Shown here in pieces: positions 18,918 through 28,523 of a stretch of DNA of 64,000 nt; position 1 is the stretch's first letter; each line of letters begins with the position of its first letter. The stretch is from Leisingera sp. M658 (lineage in GTDB: Bacteria > Pseudomonadota > Alphaproteobacteria > Rhodobacterales > Rhodobacteraceae). A model generated the notes under the pieces. That model was not told where the DNA came from. It searched no databases and worked only from the letters and a program-made list of their open reading frames with translations. The DNA is taken from positions 2,372,501 to 2,436,500 of the forward strand of contig NZ_CP083546.1 in assembly GCF_025144145.1 (NCBI RefSeq), in the 5' to 3' direction. Position numbers and translations under genes: made by a program.

Positions 18918-20021
18918 CTAGCCTTGATGGATCAGGGTCGAGAACAGTTTCGGATCCAGGCTCATCGCTTTGAACAGCGGACCCTGGGTCAGCACACTGA
19001 CCGCGTCATGGCTGTGCAGGCTTTCCTGATGGCTGGCCACCACCCGGAAATCACCGATTCGCGAATCGCCCTGCAGCGCCTCGCAAAACAAACGCGCCGC
19101 ATCCTCGACAAAGATCGGGTTGGCAGCGTTCAGCTCGGCAAAGGCCTGTTCATCCTCGCGCTTGACCATCACCTGCGTCTCGGTCGGCACCGCCTGGCGG
19201 CACAGTTCGATCAGATCCTCGAACCACAGGCAGCCGCTCTCCGGCACCGACTGCAGCGAAATCCGCGCCACCGAGCGCTGCGAATGCGGCGTCGCCAGCT
19301 GGCCGCGCGACTGGCGGGCGTGCTCGGACAGCTCCAAGGAGCACGGGCAGGTCGAGGAATAGACATAGTCCATATGCATGATCTTTTCGCGCACGCCGTC
19401 ATGGTCCACCAATTCCAGCGCAAAATCGTAATACTGATAGCCGCTGAGGCCGGACCGCAGGCTTTGAACCCGCGCAGGAAAGGAGAACCGCATCTGAATG
19501 CGCGCATCGGGGCTGTCCAGATCGCTCAGGTAATCATCCAGCGCCGCGGCCATCACTTCGAAACTGAAGGTGCGCTCGGCGTGTTTATAAAAGGTGCGCA
19601 TGATCCGGGACATGTTGATGCCCTTCTTGCCGGCGTCCAAGCTGACGGTGCCGGTCACGCTGGTTTCCAGCGTCAGATCGCCGTCATCGCGGGTGTGGAA
19701 CCGGATCGGCAGGCGGAAATTTGAAATCCCCACATGCTGGATCTGCTCCTGCGCACCGCGGATCAGGCTGGTCGGCCCGTTCTGCAGGTCGGGCAGCGTG
19801 GCGCGGTAGGCCTCGTCCGACGTGAAATCTTCGGGGTAGTGCCGCGACAGATCCGGGTAATTGCCCACCTCACGGCCGGGCAGCAGCCGCGCCACAGCAG
19901 GGTCCAGCTGGGCGATCTCGGTCTCGGTCACAGTGCCGGCCCAGGCCCGCAGCACATCCAGCGCGGCGGCAGCCGCCTTGCGGTCAGGCGCCTCTGCAGC
20001 ATCGCAGTTGTGAATGTTCAT
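18918..20021 (-). CDS. folE2: GTP cyclohydrolase FolE2 (type IB)
   Basis: A 367-residue FolE2, converting GTP to 7,8-dihydroneopterin triphosphate for folate and queuosine. Signatures are SRIMRTFYKHAE, MHMDYVYSSTCPCSLELSEH with the metal-ligand Cys, and QSRGQLATPHSQRS. The N-terminus is about 60 residues longer than compact bacterial FolE2. FolE2 enzymes are less dependent on zinc than FolE1. It is not linked to the que cluster at 45.5-47.8 kb, although its product feeds QueD. No Zur-box was recognised upstream. Confidence 0.92.
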   Translation of the reverse strand: MNIHNCDAAEAPDRKAAAAALDVLRAWAGTVTETEIAQLDPAVARLLPGREVGNYPDLSRHYPEDFTSDEAYRATLPDLQNGPTSLIRGAQEQIQHVGISNFRLPIRFHTRDDGDLTLETSVTGTVSLDAGKKGINMSRIMRTFYKHAERTFSFEVMAAALDDYLSDLDSPDARIQMRFSFPARVQSLRSGLSGYQYYDFALELVDHDGVREKIMHMDYVYSSTCPCSLELSEHARQSRGQLATPHSQRSVARISLQSVPESGCLWFEDLIELCRQAVPTETQVMVKREDEQAFAELNAANPIFVEDAARLFCEALQGDSRIGDFRVVASHQESLHSHDAVSVLTQGPLFKAMSLDPKLFSTLIHQG

Positions 20022-20131
20022 CGGCGTTACCCCCAGTGATACGGCCCATATAGGGGCCGGCAGGCCACCCTCATATACTGTTAAGCGGCAGTTTTCAAAA
20101 CGGATCCGCCAAATGCGGCAGAACCGGCGCC

Positions 20132-20986
20132 TTATCGGACGCCCAGCGCCCCCGCAAGCGCCCGCAATCGCCGTGAGCGCGACTTGTAATGCGCAGTCAC
20201 CAGCACATAGGGGCGCGGCATCTCCAGCGCCGGGCCGGCCAGCCGGTGCAGCCTGCCCGCGCGGATTTCACCGCTCACCACCTGCTCGGGCAGCAGTGCA
20301 ATACCCAGTCCCGCCTGCACCAGCGGCACGACTGACGGCACCGACTGCGCAATCACTGCTGCCACAGGGTTTTCGCGGGTAATTCCGTGCAGCTTAATAT
20401 ACTGCCGCCAGCCGGGGACCGAGGAAATCGTCTCTCCCCAGCTCACCTCCACCAGCGGCGCTGTCCGCATATCCGCCCCCGGATCAATGCCAACCGGCAC
20501 CAGGCGGTCGGTGAACATTTCCTGTGTCCGGTAATCCGGATGTTCGCCGCCATAAGACAGCCGGGCATCAATGCCCTCAGCCTCAAGGTCGATACTGTCA
20601 TCCTCGATCCGGAGACGTACAGGCACATCCGGACGCACGCCCGAAAAGATCTTCAGCCGTTCCGGCAGCCACAGCTGCCCCAGTGCAGGCGTCGCCGAAA
20701 TCACCAGCGGACGGTACCCGCGGCCCTCGGTCAGCGCTTGGGTGAAACTGGCGATCTCTGCCAGGGACATAGCGGCTTTCTGGTAATAATCGCGCCCCGC
20801 ATCGGTCAGCCGCACCTGGTTCGCACGGCGGATGAACAGCTTCAGCCCCAGCCAGTCCTCAAGGTTTTTCACCTGCATCGACACCGCCGCCGAACTCACT
20901 CCCAGCTCCGCGCCCGCAGCCGAAAAACTCCCGGTCCGGGCGGCGCATTCAAAAGCGCGAAGAGCATTCAGCGGCGGCAGTTTCAT
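20132..20986 (-). CDS. LysR-family regulator (GcvA-like)
   Basis: A 284-residue LTTR: N-terminal helix-turn-helix (LPPLNALRAFECAARTGSFS, then GVSSAAVSMQVKNLE) and a C-terminal effector domain of the GcvA/AmpR type. The open frame extends to 21097, but the natural start MKLPPLNALRAFE at 20986 matches family ends. It is divergent from the oxygenase-DddP-like pair with 109 bp between starts, the classic LysR arrangement, so it probably controls that pair and itself. Confidence 0.88.
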   Translation of the reverse strand: MKLPPLNALRAFECAARTGSFSAAGAELGVSSAAVSMQVKNLEDWLGLKLFIRRANQVRLTDAGRDYYQKAAMSLAEIASFTQALTEGRGYRPLVISATPALGQLWLPERLKIFSGVRPDVPVRLRIEDDSIDLEAEGIDARLSYGGEHPDYRTQEMFTDRLVPVGIDPGADMRTAPLVEVSWGETISSVPGWRQYIKLHGITRENPVAAVIAQSVPSVVPLVQAGLGIALLPEQVVSGEIRAGRLHRLAGPALEMPRPYVLVTAHYKSRSRRLRALAGALGVR

Positions 20987-21095
20987 GGCTGCACAGTGCA
21001 AGATTTTCTTATGCTCGCCAAGATATTTTATAGTGGTCAGATCCCCGTCCAGCGCGCAGGCTTTGTGTAAGCAAAAGAACCCCAAGGAACATCCC
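20987..21095. promoter_or_regulatory. Divergent promoter region between the LysR gene and the oxygenase gene
   Basis: 109 bp shared by two divergent starts. An AT-rich tract (ATTTTCTTATG to GATATTTTATAG, about 21003-21036) probably holds both promoters and the LysR site. AAGGA lies upstream of the oxygenase ATG at 21096. I could not define a single convincing T-N11-A box. Confidence 0.4.
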
Positions 21096-21884
21096 ATGCA
21101 CGATATTCTTGATCTGGAGCGTTATCCGCTCGACCGCCCCGGCAGCCCCGGCTGGCAGGCCATGGTGGACCGCTGCCGCGCAGAACTGGCGCAGGACGGC
21201 ATGTTCAGCCTGGACGGGCTGATGAAGCCGGAAGTGGCCCAAGGCGCCGCAGATGCGCTGCAGGGCAAGTTTAAGACCGAAAGCTTCCACCACAAGCGCA
21301 AACACAACATCTACTTCAAAGACACGGTTGAGGGGCTGGCGCCGGACCATCCGGCGCTCAAAAAAGTTGAGACGTCCAATTTCACCCTCTGCGCCGATCA
21401 GTTCCAGGGATCGCCAGTGCTGCGTCTGTATGACTGGCCGCCCTTTGCCGCGTTCATGGCTGCCACCATGGACAAAGAAAACCTCTATACTATGGACGAC
21501 CCGCTGGCGCGGCTGAACATCATGTCCTATGGGGCCGATCAGGCGTTGAACTGGCATTTCGACCGGTCCGAGTTCACCACCACCATGCTGCTGCAATCCC
21601 CGGACGAGGGCGGTGAGTTCATCTACAGTCCCGAACTGCGCAGCGATGACGATCCGAATTATGAGGGCGTCGAGCGGCTGCTGGCGGGCGAAGATCCCAA
21701 CATGCGCGCCATTACCCTGGCCCCCGGCACCCTCAACATCTTCCGCGGCAAAAACTCGCCCCACCGGGTGGGCACCGTCAAAGGGGCCAAGACGCGCGTA
21801 ATCGCCGTCTTCACCTTCTACGAACGCCCCGGCGTGCGGTTCACCGACGCGGAAAACATTGGCTTTTACGGCCGTGCGTCGTGA
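21096..21884 (+). CDS. 2-oxoglutarate/Fe(II) oxygenase of the BesD/HalD fold group, with intact HxD
   Basis: A 262-residue non-haem iron oxygenase. The facial triad is visible: H154 and D156 in NWHFDRSEFTT and H223 in SPHRVG, with R234 likely binding 2-oxoglutarate. Relatives such as the amino-acid halogenase BesD replace the Asp by Gly to admit chloride. Here the Asp is kept, so hydroxylation is expected. The start at 21096 (MHDILDLERYPLDR) is preferred over the longer frame because of AAGGA upstream. It overlaps the DddP-like gene by 4 bp (GTGA), so the two act together. The substrate is unknown. Confidence 0.75.
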   Translation: MHDILDLERYPLDRPGSPGWQAMVDRCRAELAQDGMFSLDGLMKPEVAQGAADALQGKFKTESFHHKRKHNIYFKDTVEGLAPDHPALKKVETSNFTLCADQFQGSPVLRLYDWPPFAAFMAATMDKENLYTMDDPLARLNIMSYGADQALNWHFDRSEFTTTMLLQSPDEGGEFIYSPELRSDDDPNYEGVERLLAGEDPNMRAITLAPGTLNIFRGKNSPHRVGTVKGAKTRVIAVFTFYERPGVRFTDAENIGFYGRAS

Positions 21885-23131
21885 CCGAGTTGGCTGTTTT
21901 CAAGGACGAGCGCAAACGCGTCTTCCTCAATGCCGAAGGTGCGGACAAACCGCTGAAGTCCCCGCTGCCGCATTCGGTACTGGAACGCGCCCGCGCCTAC
22001 CGCCTGCAGCGGCTGCGGGACGAGATGGCGCGTCAGGACGTGGCGGGGCTGCTGCTATATGATCCGGTCAACATCCGCTATGCCTTCGACTGTTCCAACA
22101 TGTCGGTCTGGACCGCCCACAACCCGATCCGCTATGCGCTGATCCTGAACGGCGGCCCCGGCATCATGTTCGAATTCAAGGGCTGCGAGCATCTGAACAA
22201 TGGCTTGCCCGGCATTGACGAGGTCAGGAACGCCATCGGCTGGATGTTCATGTGCGCCGGTGACAAGGCCGCGGACAGACTGTCCCCCTGGGCGGCGGAG
22301 ATCGCGGATCTGATCAAGCAATACGGCGGCGGAAACCTGCGGCTGGGCGTCGACCGGATGGAGCCCGAGGGCGTGCATGCGCTGTCGGAACACGGCATTC
22401 AGGTGATCGACGGCGGCCAGATTACCGAGACCGCCCGCGCCATCAAATCGGCAGATGAGATCGAGCTGATGCGCTGGACCATCCGCGTCTGCGAGGCCGG
22501 CATGGCGCGGATTTACGAACATTCGGTGCCAGGTGTCACCGAACAGGAGCTGTGGGCACATCTGCATTTCGAGAACGCGCGCTCGGGCGGCGAATGGCTG
22601 GAAACCAAGCTCCTCACCTGCGGGCCCAACACCAACCCCTGGTACAAGGAATGCTCATCCCGCGAATGCCGCGAGGGAGAGATGATCTCATTCGATACAG
22701 ACATGATCGGCCCCTATGGATATTGTGCGGATCTCTCCCGCAGCTGGACCTGCGGCTATGTGCCGATGAATGATACTCAGAAACATCTGTACACGGCGGC
22801 TCGGGAGCAGATCGATCACAACCTGGCTCTGCTGCAGCCGGGGCTGAGTTTTGCCGAGTTCAACGCCAAGAGCTGGCAGATCCCGGACGCATATCAACCC
22901 TACCGCTACTCATTGGCAGCCCATGGCGTCGGCATGGCTGACGAATGGCCGGTGGTGCCGCTGCATGTGGACTTTGACGGCGCCCACGGCGGGCAGTTCG
23001 AGGAAAACATGGTGATCTGCATTGAAAGCCTGATCGGCGAGAAGGGATCCGAGTCGGTCAAGCTGGAAACCCAGGTGCTGGTCACCGCAGACCGGCCGGT
23101 GCGGCTCGACACGTTTCCCTGGGAGATGTGA
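21881..23131 (+). CDS. M24-family DddP-like protein, candidate DMSP lyase
   Basis: A 416-residue creatinase/M24-fold protein starting at a GTG overlapping the upstream stop. D272, D274 and D284 (FDTDMIGPYGYCADLSRSW), H348 (AAHGVG), E382 (VICIES) and E396 (LETQVL) would be the metal ligands. Y343 and D354 (GMADEWP) fall where, from memory, the substrate-contact Tyr and catalytic Asp of Ruegeria DddP lie, with the same D-x-D and D-to-H spacing. N-terminal DPVNIRYAFDCSNM also fits. DddP cleaves DMSP to DMS and acrylate. The N-terminus is shorter than in classical DddP, so a paralogue with another substrate is possible. Confidence 0.68.
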   Translation: MTELAVFKDERKRVFLNAEGADKPLKSPLPHSVLERARAYRLQRLRDEMARQDVAGLLLYDPVNIRYAFDCSNMSVWTAHNPIRYALILNGGPGIMFEFKGCEHLNNGLPGIDEVRNAIGWMFMCAGDKAADRLSPWAAEIADLIKQYGGGNLRLGVDRMEPEGVHALSEHGIQVIDGGQITETARAIKSADEIELMRWTIRVCEAGMARIYEHSVPGVTEQELWAHLHFENARSGGEWLETKLLTCGPNTNPWYKECSSRECREGEMISFDTDMIGPYGYCADLSRSWTCGYVPMNDTQKHLYTAAREQIDHNLALLQPGLSFAEFNAKSWQIPDAYQPYRYSLAAHGVGMADEWPVVPLHVDFDGAHGGQFEENMVICIESLIGEKGSESVKLETQVLVTADRPVRLDTFPWEM

Positions 23132-23138
23132 AAAAAGC

Positions 23139-23172
23139 GGGGGCGCTGCCCCCTCTTGAGCCTGCGGCTCAA
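23139..23172 (+). terminator. Tandem hairpins after the DddP-like gene
   Basis: GGGGGC-GCT-GCCCCC (23139-23153) followed by TTGAGCC-TGC-GGCTCAA (23156-23172) begins 8 bp after the stop. There is no long T-run, so termination efficiency is uncertain. Further right, an 11-bp inverted repeat CGGGTGGCGGG / CCCGCCACCCG at about 23263 and 23321 has no assigned role. Confidence 0.5.
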
Positions 23173-23406
23173 TTCACCCCCGGGATTATGTGTTCGATAT
23201 TGCCTCAATCCAGCCTCTGTCAGATTGAAAGCGGCCGGCTTACTGGCTGGCCATCCGGTAATCGGGTGGCGGGCGGCCCTGAGGCAGACCCAAAGTCAGT
23301 GGTTTTACGGTCGTAAATATCCCGCCACCCGCCGCGCCATATGTCCGGCCAAGATCATGCGGATTGAGTAGAATCGTCTGGAACACGCGGCGGTCAAAAC
23401 GGTGGC

Positions 23407-23880
23407 TTGTCCTTACAACGGTACGTTCGATCCATGCCGCGCCGGATGGAGGCGTTGGACAAACGGACTTCAGAGCCGGCCGCTGCCACGCCCATGTTTC
23501 GGCACAAGGCGGAACTAATGCTGCCTATCAAAGGCATTGGACCCAAAACCGCAGCCACGTGTCTGGCGAAACTGCCGGAATTGAGCTCTTTAACAAACGG
23601 CGAGGCCGCTGCTATCGTTGGGTTGGCGCCATATGCGAAAGAGTCCGGAACGTATCAGGGCCACCGCCATGTCTCGGGTGGTCGCAAGGATGTACAGGCA
23701 AGCCTTTGTGTGGCGGCGTTTTCAGCTCTGCGAAGCGACCCGCGGCTTCGGGGCAAGTTTAAGGCGCGTGGAAAACCATCGAAATTCATCCTTACCGCCA
23801 TCATGTCCAAGCTCATTGCGATCATGAACACCGTTCTTAAAGAAGGGCAGATATCAACTCGCTACGGCGTAGCATCTTAG
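23407..23880 (+). pseudogene. IS110-family transposase C-terminal fragment
   Basis: 157 codons matching the C-terminal (Transposase_20) half of IS110 transposases: LMLPIKGIGPKTAATCLAKL, GLAPYAKESGTYQGHR, GGRKDVQASLCVAAFSALRS. The N-terminal DEDD domain is absent, so it is a dead 3' fragment. It marks the left border of an IS-rich stretch that ends near 28.25 kb. Confidence 0.75.
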
Positions 23881-24060
23881 CAACTCCCGACATTTGCTGC
23901 GCCGCGCACCAAGTCACAGTCTGCGGGACGGGGACGAAACCGCTCACGCGGTCTTGGCGTTTGTGGCGGTTGGATCGCGCTGATTTGTACTGTGGATTTG
24001 GCGGGTAGGCGTGCCTGTCTGACGATTGGGACCTTCTCAATCTGATGACAGGAGGTTTCG

Positions 24061-24236
24061 ATGTCAGACCAATATGTTCCCAAACTACGCCAGCGGTTTG
24101 CCGAAGACGTGCAGATCAAGGGGCTTCAGCCCAAAACACAGACGAAGTATCTGCGTGCGATGCCTGACTTCACGCGGTTTCCGGGGCGCGCGCCTGATAA
24201 CGCAACGCCGGAGGAATTGCGCGCCTTTCAGCTGGG
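24061..24236 (+). pseudogene. N-terminal fragment of a tyrosine recombinase
   Basis: After a good ribosome binding site (ACAGGAGG) an ATG opens MSDQYVPKLRQRFAEDVQIK and KTQTKYLRAMPDFTRF, the SAM-like N-terminal core-binding domain of IS-associated site-specific integrases. It breaks off near 24236 where an IS481 copy begins on the other strand. The catalytic domain is missing. Confidence 0.7.
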
Positions 24237-24383
24237 TATGCTCGGCGAACTGGATGCCGTTATCGGTCTGGATCGTATGTATCCGGTAAGGAACGGCTTT
24301 GAGCAGGTGTTCGAGGGGCTCCCAAGCTGTCTTGCGATCTGCCTTGTCCACGAGTTGGGTGATGGCGAACTTGCTGGTCCGGT

Positions 24384-24427
24384 CTCTCTCGTGACATTCG
24401 CGTTGCGAATGCACTGCCGGGCAGTGG
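24384..24427 (+). repeat. Type A palindromic mini-element 1
   Basis: Ends CTCTCTCG and CTGCCGGGCAGTGG; inner stem CATTCGC/GCGAATG, loop GTT. Lies in the degenerate IS481 at the first catalytic Asp region. Confidence 0.75.
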
Positions 24428-24757
24428 ATGGGGTATCGCTTGAACCGCTGCCGCTTTGGCTTGTCACCCGCGGCATCCGGCAAGCGCGAGATGCCATGCC
24501 GCTGAAGGCACCGATGCAGCGCCGGCCGCGTCAGATGCGGGATCGACGGCTGGAGAGTATAAAGGCAATCATCCAGCGGCAGTAGCGTATGCCGCCGGAA
24601 TGCGGCGATCATTGCCTCCTCCGCTTCGGAGAGAACGGTTGAACGCGGCTCCTTCGGCCCGGTCCTAAAATCCTCCACCGTCGCATGCTTGCGCCACTTC
24701 GCAACGGTCTTGGGATTGATGTCCAGCTCCTTGCTCAGTGCCGCGATCGAAGCTTGT

Positions 24758-24799
24758 CCCTTTCGGGATCATGCTTCGCATAACCCTGCCGGGCAGCGG
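24758..24799 (+). repeat. Type A palindromic mini-element 2
   Basis: Ends CCCTTTCGGG and CTGCCGGGCAGCGG; inner stem ATGC/GCAT, loop TTC. Inserted between GATC and GAAAGC relative to the IS481 copy at 51.4 kb. Confidence 0.8.
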
Positions 24800-24831
24800 A
24801 TCGCTGTATTGCTGCTCTGACGGCGTGCGTG

Positions 24832-24871
24832 CCCTCTCGGCAGATTTGCCATGCAAACCGCCTGCCAGGTG
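24832..24871 (+). repeat. Type A palindromic mini-element 3
   Basis: Left end CCCTCTCGGCAG; inner stem TTTGC/GCAAA, loop CAT; right end degenerate (CCTGCCAGGTGA). Absent from the aligned position of the IS481 copy at 51.4 kb. Confidence 0.75.
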
Positions 24872-25024
24872 ACAGTGCGTGGCGCTCCCGTGACGAACTT
24901 GTCCCATAGTGCTTCGTTCCATTCCAAAGAACAGATCCCACCATCAAACCATGGGATCAAACACCTAGGGCATGTTGAGCACCATATGGAGGACATTGGC
25001 CGACTGGAGTTCATTGTTGGCCCG

Positions 25025-25148
25025 TCTGGCAAGCGGCTGGAGCAATGCTTACAAGGGGCGCGTTGTTGCTGAAACGCTGGTTCCGGGTGTGACCATGAAC
25101 GAGGTGGCTGAGCGGCACGATCTGCGTCCCAACCACCTATCGGCGTAG
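25025..25148 (+). pseudogene. IS66 TnpA (orfA) fragment
   Basis: One frame reads [18 protein letters not shown], then [16 protein letters not shown], typical of the short HTH protein of IS66 elements. It ends at a stop near 25148. Only this fragment survives. Confidence 0.6.
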
Positions 25149-25149
25149 C

Positions 25150-25372
25150 GGGTGTCTGTAATAAAGGCAAAACTCCTGACCATCCCAATACAAAGCTTTA
25201 GCCGGTCGCCGCGGCGACCCCGGAGGGCAAAAAACGGCACCGCCCGCGGGCTTCTGGCGCAGAACATCCTGGGCAAGGGCTGAAAAACCCGCGATGCCTT
25301 TGCGCATGTCTGTGACGCCGCAGGCAAGACAACGACGTCGCTAAGCACGTGTCTTAGATCATTAGGAAACAA
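25150..25372 (-). pseudogene. IS66 TnpB (orfB) fragment, frameshifted
   Basis: On the minus strand two frames together give CGVTDMRKGIAGFSALAQ, then DVLRQKPAGGAVF, and, after a shift, RGRRGDRLKL, the signature of IS66 TnpB. It is opposite in orientation to the TnpA fragment beside it, so the region was rearranged. From 25373 to 25600 I recognise nothing. Confidence 0.55.
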
Positions 25373-25600
25373 TCAAGCAGGCAAAAGAAACCGGGCGCTT
25401 ACCATGAAAGTGAACAAATGGGCTCAGTGCCCAATTTCTCCGCTTGCGGCGCATAGGTCGACTCATTGGACGCGAACGACAGCGCCGCAAAAGAGACGGC
25501 TGAAATTCAAAGGCTTAGCCCTTTTTGCTGATGACCGGTTCCGTCCCACTGCTATCGCGGTGCTTGCGGCGTTGGCATTAGGCAGCATTGAGCCTATTCC

Positions 25601-27166
25601 GTTGAAAAACCCGGCATTTCCGCGGCCCTGCGGCCTTCTACAACAAAGCGCGTTCTCCGCTCTTCATGCCGGACGCGGCGTTTGCGGCAGGGGTAGCAGC
25701 TTTGCGAGCTTTCTGAGGTTCTGGGCGGTGGCTGCGAGGTGGAATTCGTCGCGCGCGCCGCATGGGCCGCGCAATCGGAGCCGTCCCAAACCGAGGATGC
25801 GTTTCAGGTGGGCGAACAGCATCTCGACCTTCTTTCTGAGCTTGCAGGAGATCGCGTATTGCGTGGTTTGGGCGATGGCGCGGGCCACGTCGCGAGAGGG
25901 CTCAAAGATCGAGCGCGTCACTTTGCGCTGCGGCTCCTTGGGGCAGCACCGCGGCTTCAGGGCACAGGCCTCACAGTCTGGTTTGCGGGCCCGGTAGCGC
26001 AGGGTGCCGTCCTTATTGTCGCCCGATCTGGGTGTCGTGAACGCGCGCCGGTATTGCTTGAGCTCCTTGCCGCCAGGGCAGATGCAGGCGTCGTTCCCGG
26101 CATCCTAGGTGAAGCCGGCCCGTTCAAAGGTGCCGTCCTTGCGCCCGGACTTGTCCCCTCTCGGGACATTGCTGCGCAATGCCCTGCCGGGCAGTGGATC
26201 ACCGGGATATGCGGGGCGATCCTGCGCTGCCGGTCCAGCCAATCGAGCATTTCGCCCGTGCCGTAAGCGGTATCGGCGATCAGGCGTTCAGGTTTCAGGT
26301 CGAAGGCATCGCTCACCCGATCCACCATTGTCCGCACGGCACCGGCCCCGGCTTGCCGGATCGAGCGGGTCGCCTCGACATCGAGGATCACGCCATTGCC
26401 GGTGTCGATCAGGTCGTTCGTGGAATAGGCAAAATAGGCGGGTCCACCCCGTGCGCCGGTCCATTGCGAGGCCGGATCGGAATGCGAGGTGAACTTCGGC
26501 TTTACCGGGCTGGCCGCGCCGAAGGCCGCATCGCCGAGCGTCGCCAGATCCTCCCTGACAGCGCGCGGCGCGTTCTCGGGGTTGATCTTCTCGGGGGCCC
26601 AGTCCGCTTGCGGCGACGAGTTCTGCCGGTTGGCATCGGCCTGGATCAGGCTGGCGTCCGCCGCAAAGCGCTGACCACTCGCCAATCCTTCCTTGATGCA
26701 GCGCGCGGCCACCGTCTCGAACAGATGCCGCAAGAGATCGCTATCGCGGAACCGGCCGTGCCGGTTCTTTGAGAAGGTCGAATGGCCGGGCACTGGGCCG
26801 GTCAGATCGAGGCGGCAGATCCAGCGATAGGCGAGGTTGAGATGCACCTCCTCGCAGAGCCGCCGCTCCGAGCGGATGCCCATCGTGTAACCGGCCAGGA
26901 GCATCCGGATCATCAGTTCCGGATCAACCGGCGGCCTGCCGGCCGAACTGTAGAAAGGAGCCAGGTGCCGCCGGATGCCAGACAGGTCGACGAACCGATC
27001 TATCGCCCGAAGCATGTGATCCTGCGGGACATGATCCTCGATCGGGAACTCATAGAACAGCGCGCCCTGCGCTTCCTGCCGTGGCCCCATCATTGCCACG
27101 CACCTCCGCTTGCCTCGCGGAAAGTGAATCAGCACTCAACACCCAAAACAACCCGGGTTTTTCAAC
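25601..27166 (-). mobile_element. IS1182-family element with a dead transposase
   Basis: Inverted repeats GTTGAAAAACCCGG (25601-25614) and CCGGGTTTTTCAAC (27153-27166) bound 1566 bp. The transposase (minus, about 27093 to 25664) shows ALFYEFPIEDHVPQDHMLRA, AADASLIQADANRQNS, IADTAYGTGEMLDWL and the C-terminal RKKVEMLFAHLKRILGLGRL. It is inactivated by a type A palindrome at 26156-26196 (41 bp, frameshifting) and by an in-frame TAG where the family has Trp (GFT*DAG). Without the palindrome the sequence reads HIPVI-DKSGRKDGTFERAG. Confidence 0.82.
26156..26196 (+). repeat. Type A palindromic mini-element 4
   Basis: Exactly 41 bp between GTC and GAT on the plus strand, no target duplication seen. 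Ends CCCTCTCGGGA and CCTGCCGGGCAGTG; inner stem CATTGC/GCAATG, loop TGC. Frameshifts the IS1182 transposase. The cleanest insertion in the set. Confidence 0.85.
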
Positions 27167-27258
27167 AGAACAGGCCCTCAGCCGCCGTTGCTGCCGCGCC
27201 GGGGTGCCGCACTGGCATTGGGCAGCTCGAAGCCGAGGCTGTGTGGAAACTCCCTAGC

Positions 27259-28250
27259 ATGGTAATCTCCAGACGGGCAGCGGGAGTTAATCTGGCAGGT
27301 TTTATCGAGGGCGTAGATCGGGATCAGACAACACTGCTTCCGGAACGGCTTGAAAATTGGATCTGCGGTGATCATCTGGTCCGTGTGGTCGATCTCTTCG
27401 TCGAGGAACTCGATCTGGCTGCGCTGGGTTTCAGCCGTCACGCTCCTGCACGAACCGGGCGGCCGGGGCATCATCCCGCCGTGCTTCTAAAGCTCTTCAT
27501 CTATAGCTATCTGAATTACATCCCCTCTAGCCGCCGCCTTGAGCGGGAGGCCGGGCGCAACATCGAAGTGATGTGGCTGACCGGGCGCCTTGTGCCTGAC
27601 CACAAGACCATCGCCGACTTCCGCCGCGACAACGGCGCCGCCGTTCGCCGGACCTGCGCTCAAATCCTGGAACTGTGCCGCCGTGCTGGTGTCCTCAAAG
27701 GGGCCTGCGTCGCCATTGCCGGAAGCAAGTTCTAGGCCGTCAATAACGGGGACCGGAACTTCACAAAGCGCAAGATTGCAAGCCGATTGGCCCATCTTGA
27801 GGCTGATGTCGAGCGCTACATCGACGAGATGGTCCGCATTGACCGGCAAGAAGCCGGAGAAGCCAGGGTGGAAAGGCTCGCGCATCTAGGTAAGCGCCAT
27901 GGGCGGCTCCGGCAGGAAGTTAAACGCCTTAAGGCGATGGAGAAGGCTCTGGCGGATGCGCCAAATGGGCAGATTTCCCTGACCGACCCGGACGCGCGCC
28001 ATGGCGACCAGCGCGCGTGGCAACGGCCATGTGGGCTACAACGTCCAAAGCGCGGTGATACCGGCACCCATCTGATCGTGGCGCACGAGGTAACCAACCA
28101 GGTTTTTGACCGCGATCAGCTGGCTCCCATGGCCAAGGTGGCGAAGACAGCGCTTGGGCAAAAGAAACTGCACGTCGTCGCAGACAACCAAGCCGTCCAC
28201 TTACAAGATCAACGACGAAGCTGCTCGGGAACAAGGTCGGGACAGCTGAT
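27259..28250 (+). pseudogene. Second IS1182-family transposase, nonsense and frameshift mutated
   Basis: Reads LLPERLENWICGDHLVRVVD, PGHHPAVLLKLFIYSYLN, SSRRLEREAGRNIEVMWLTG and DHKTIADFRRDNG, a different IS1182 subgroup from its neighbour. An in-frame TAG at 27733-27735 interrupts GSKF*AVNN, a frameshift follows near 28000 (LTDPDARHG) and the 3' end is lost. It starts within about 100 bp of the neighbouring element's right repeat. No type A palindrome is present here. 28251-28523 shows no gene. Confidence 0.75.
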
Positions 28251-28523
28251 AAAGGCGAGTTTTCACACAGCCTCAGCCCAAAGCCGACATCGCAATTCGC
28301 ATGCAAGAGTAGTAAAGAACCTTCAGAATACTGCGAAAGCAGGTTGGGGAAATTTGTTTCCGACGTCGGCACATTCCCTGTCTGCAGCTTGGTAGCACCG
28401 CTAAAGGGGTGCATACTTCTATGCCTGTTTTAGGGTTAAGGACTGCCATGAAGTGCCGACAAATGGCATTGGGCAATGCAGGCGGCAGCACTGGGCTGAG
28501 TTAATGTCGGATAGTCTTTCATC

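Larger units (their letters stand above)
24237..24973 (-). mobile_element. Degenerate IS481-family element carrying three type A palindromes
   Basis: The minus strand aligns by eye with the better IS481 copy at 51289-52127: AFRRHTLLPLDDCLY, LHRCLQRHGISRLP, FKRYPI and DRTSKFA. Two type A palindromes interrupt the N-terminal part (24758-24799, 24832-24871). A third (24384-24427) replaces the segment between FKRYPI and DRTSKFA, which contains the first catalytic Asp (HLDLAEV in the other copy). The 3' part is missing and the copy cuts a recombinase gene at 24236. Confidence 0.75.

Noticed and set aside
25404-25997. 197-aa plus-strand frame left of the IS1182
   Set aside because: Its right half is antisense to the IS1182 transposase C-terminus and the left half has no recognisable feature.
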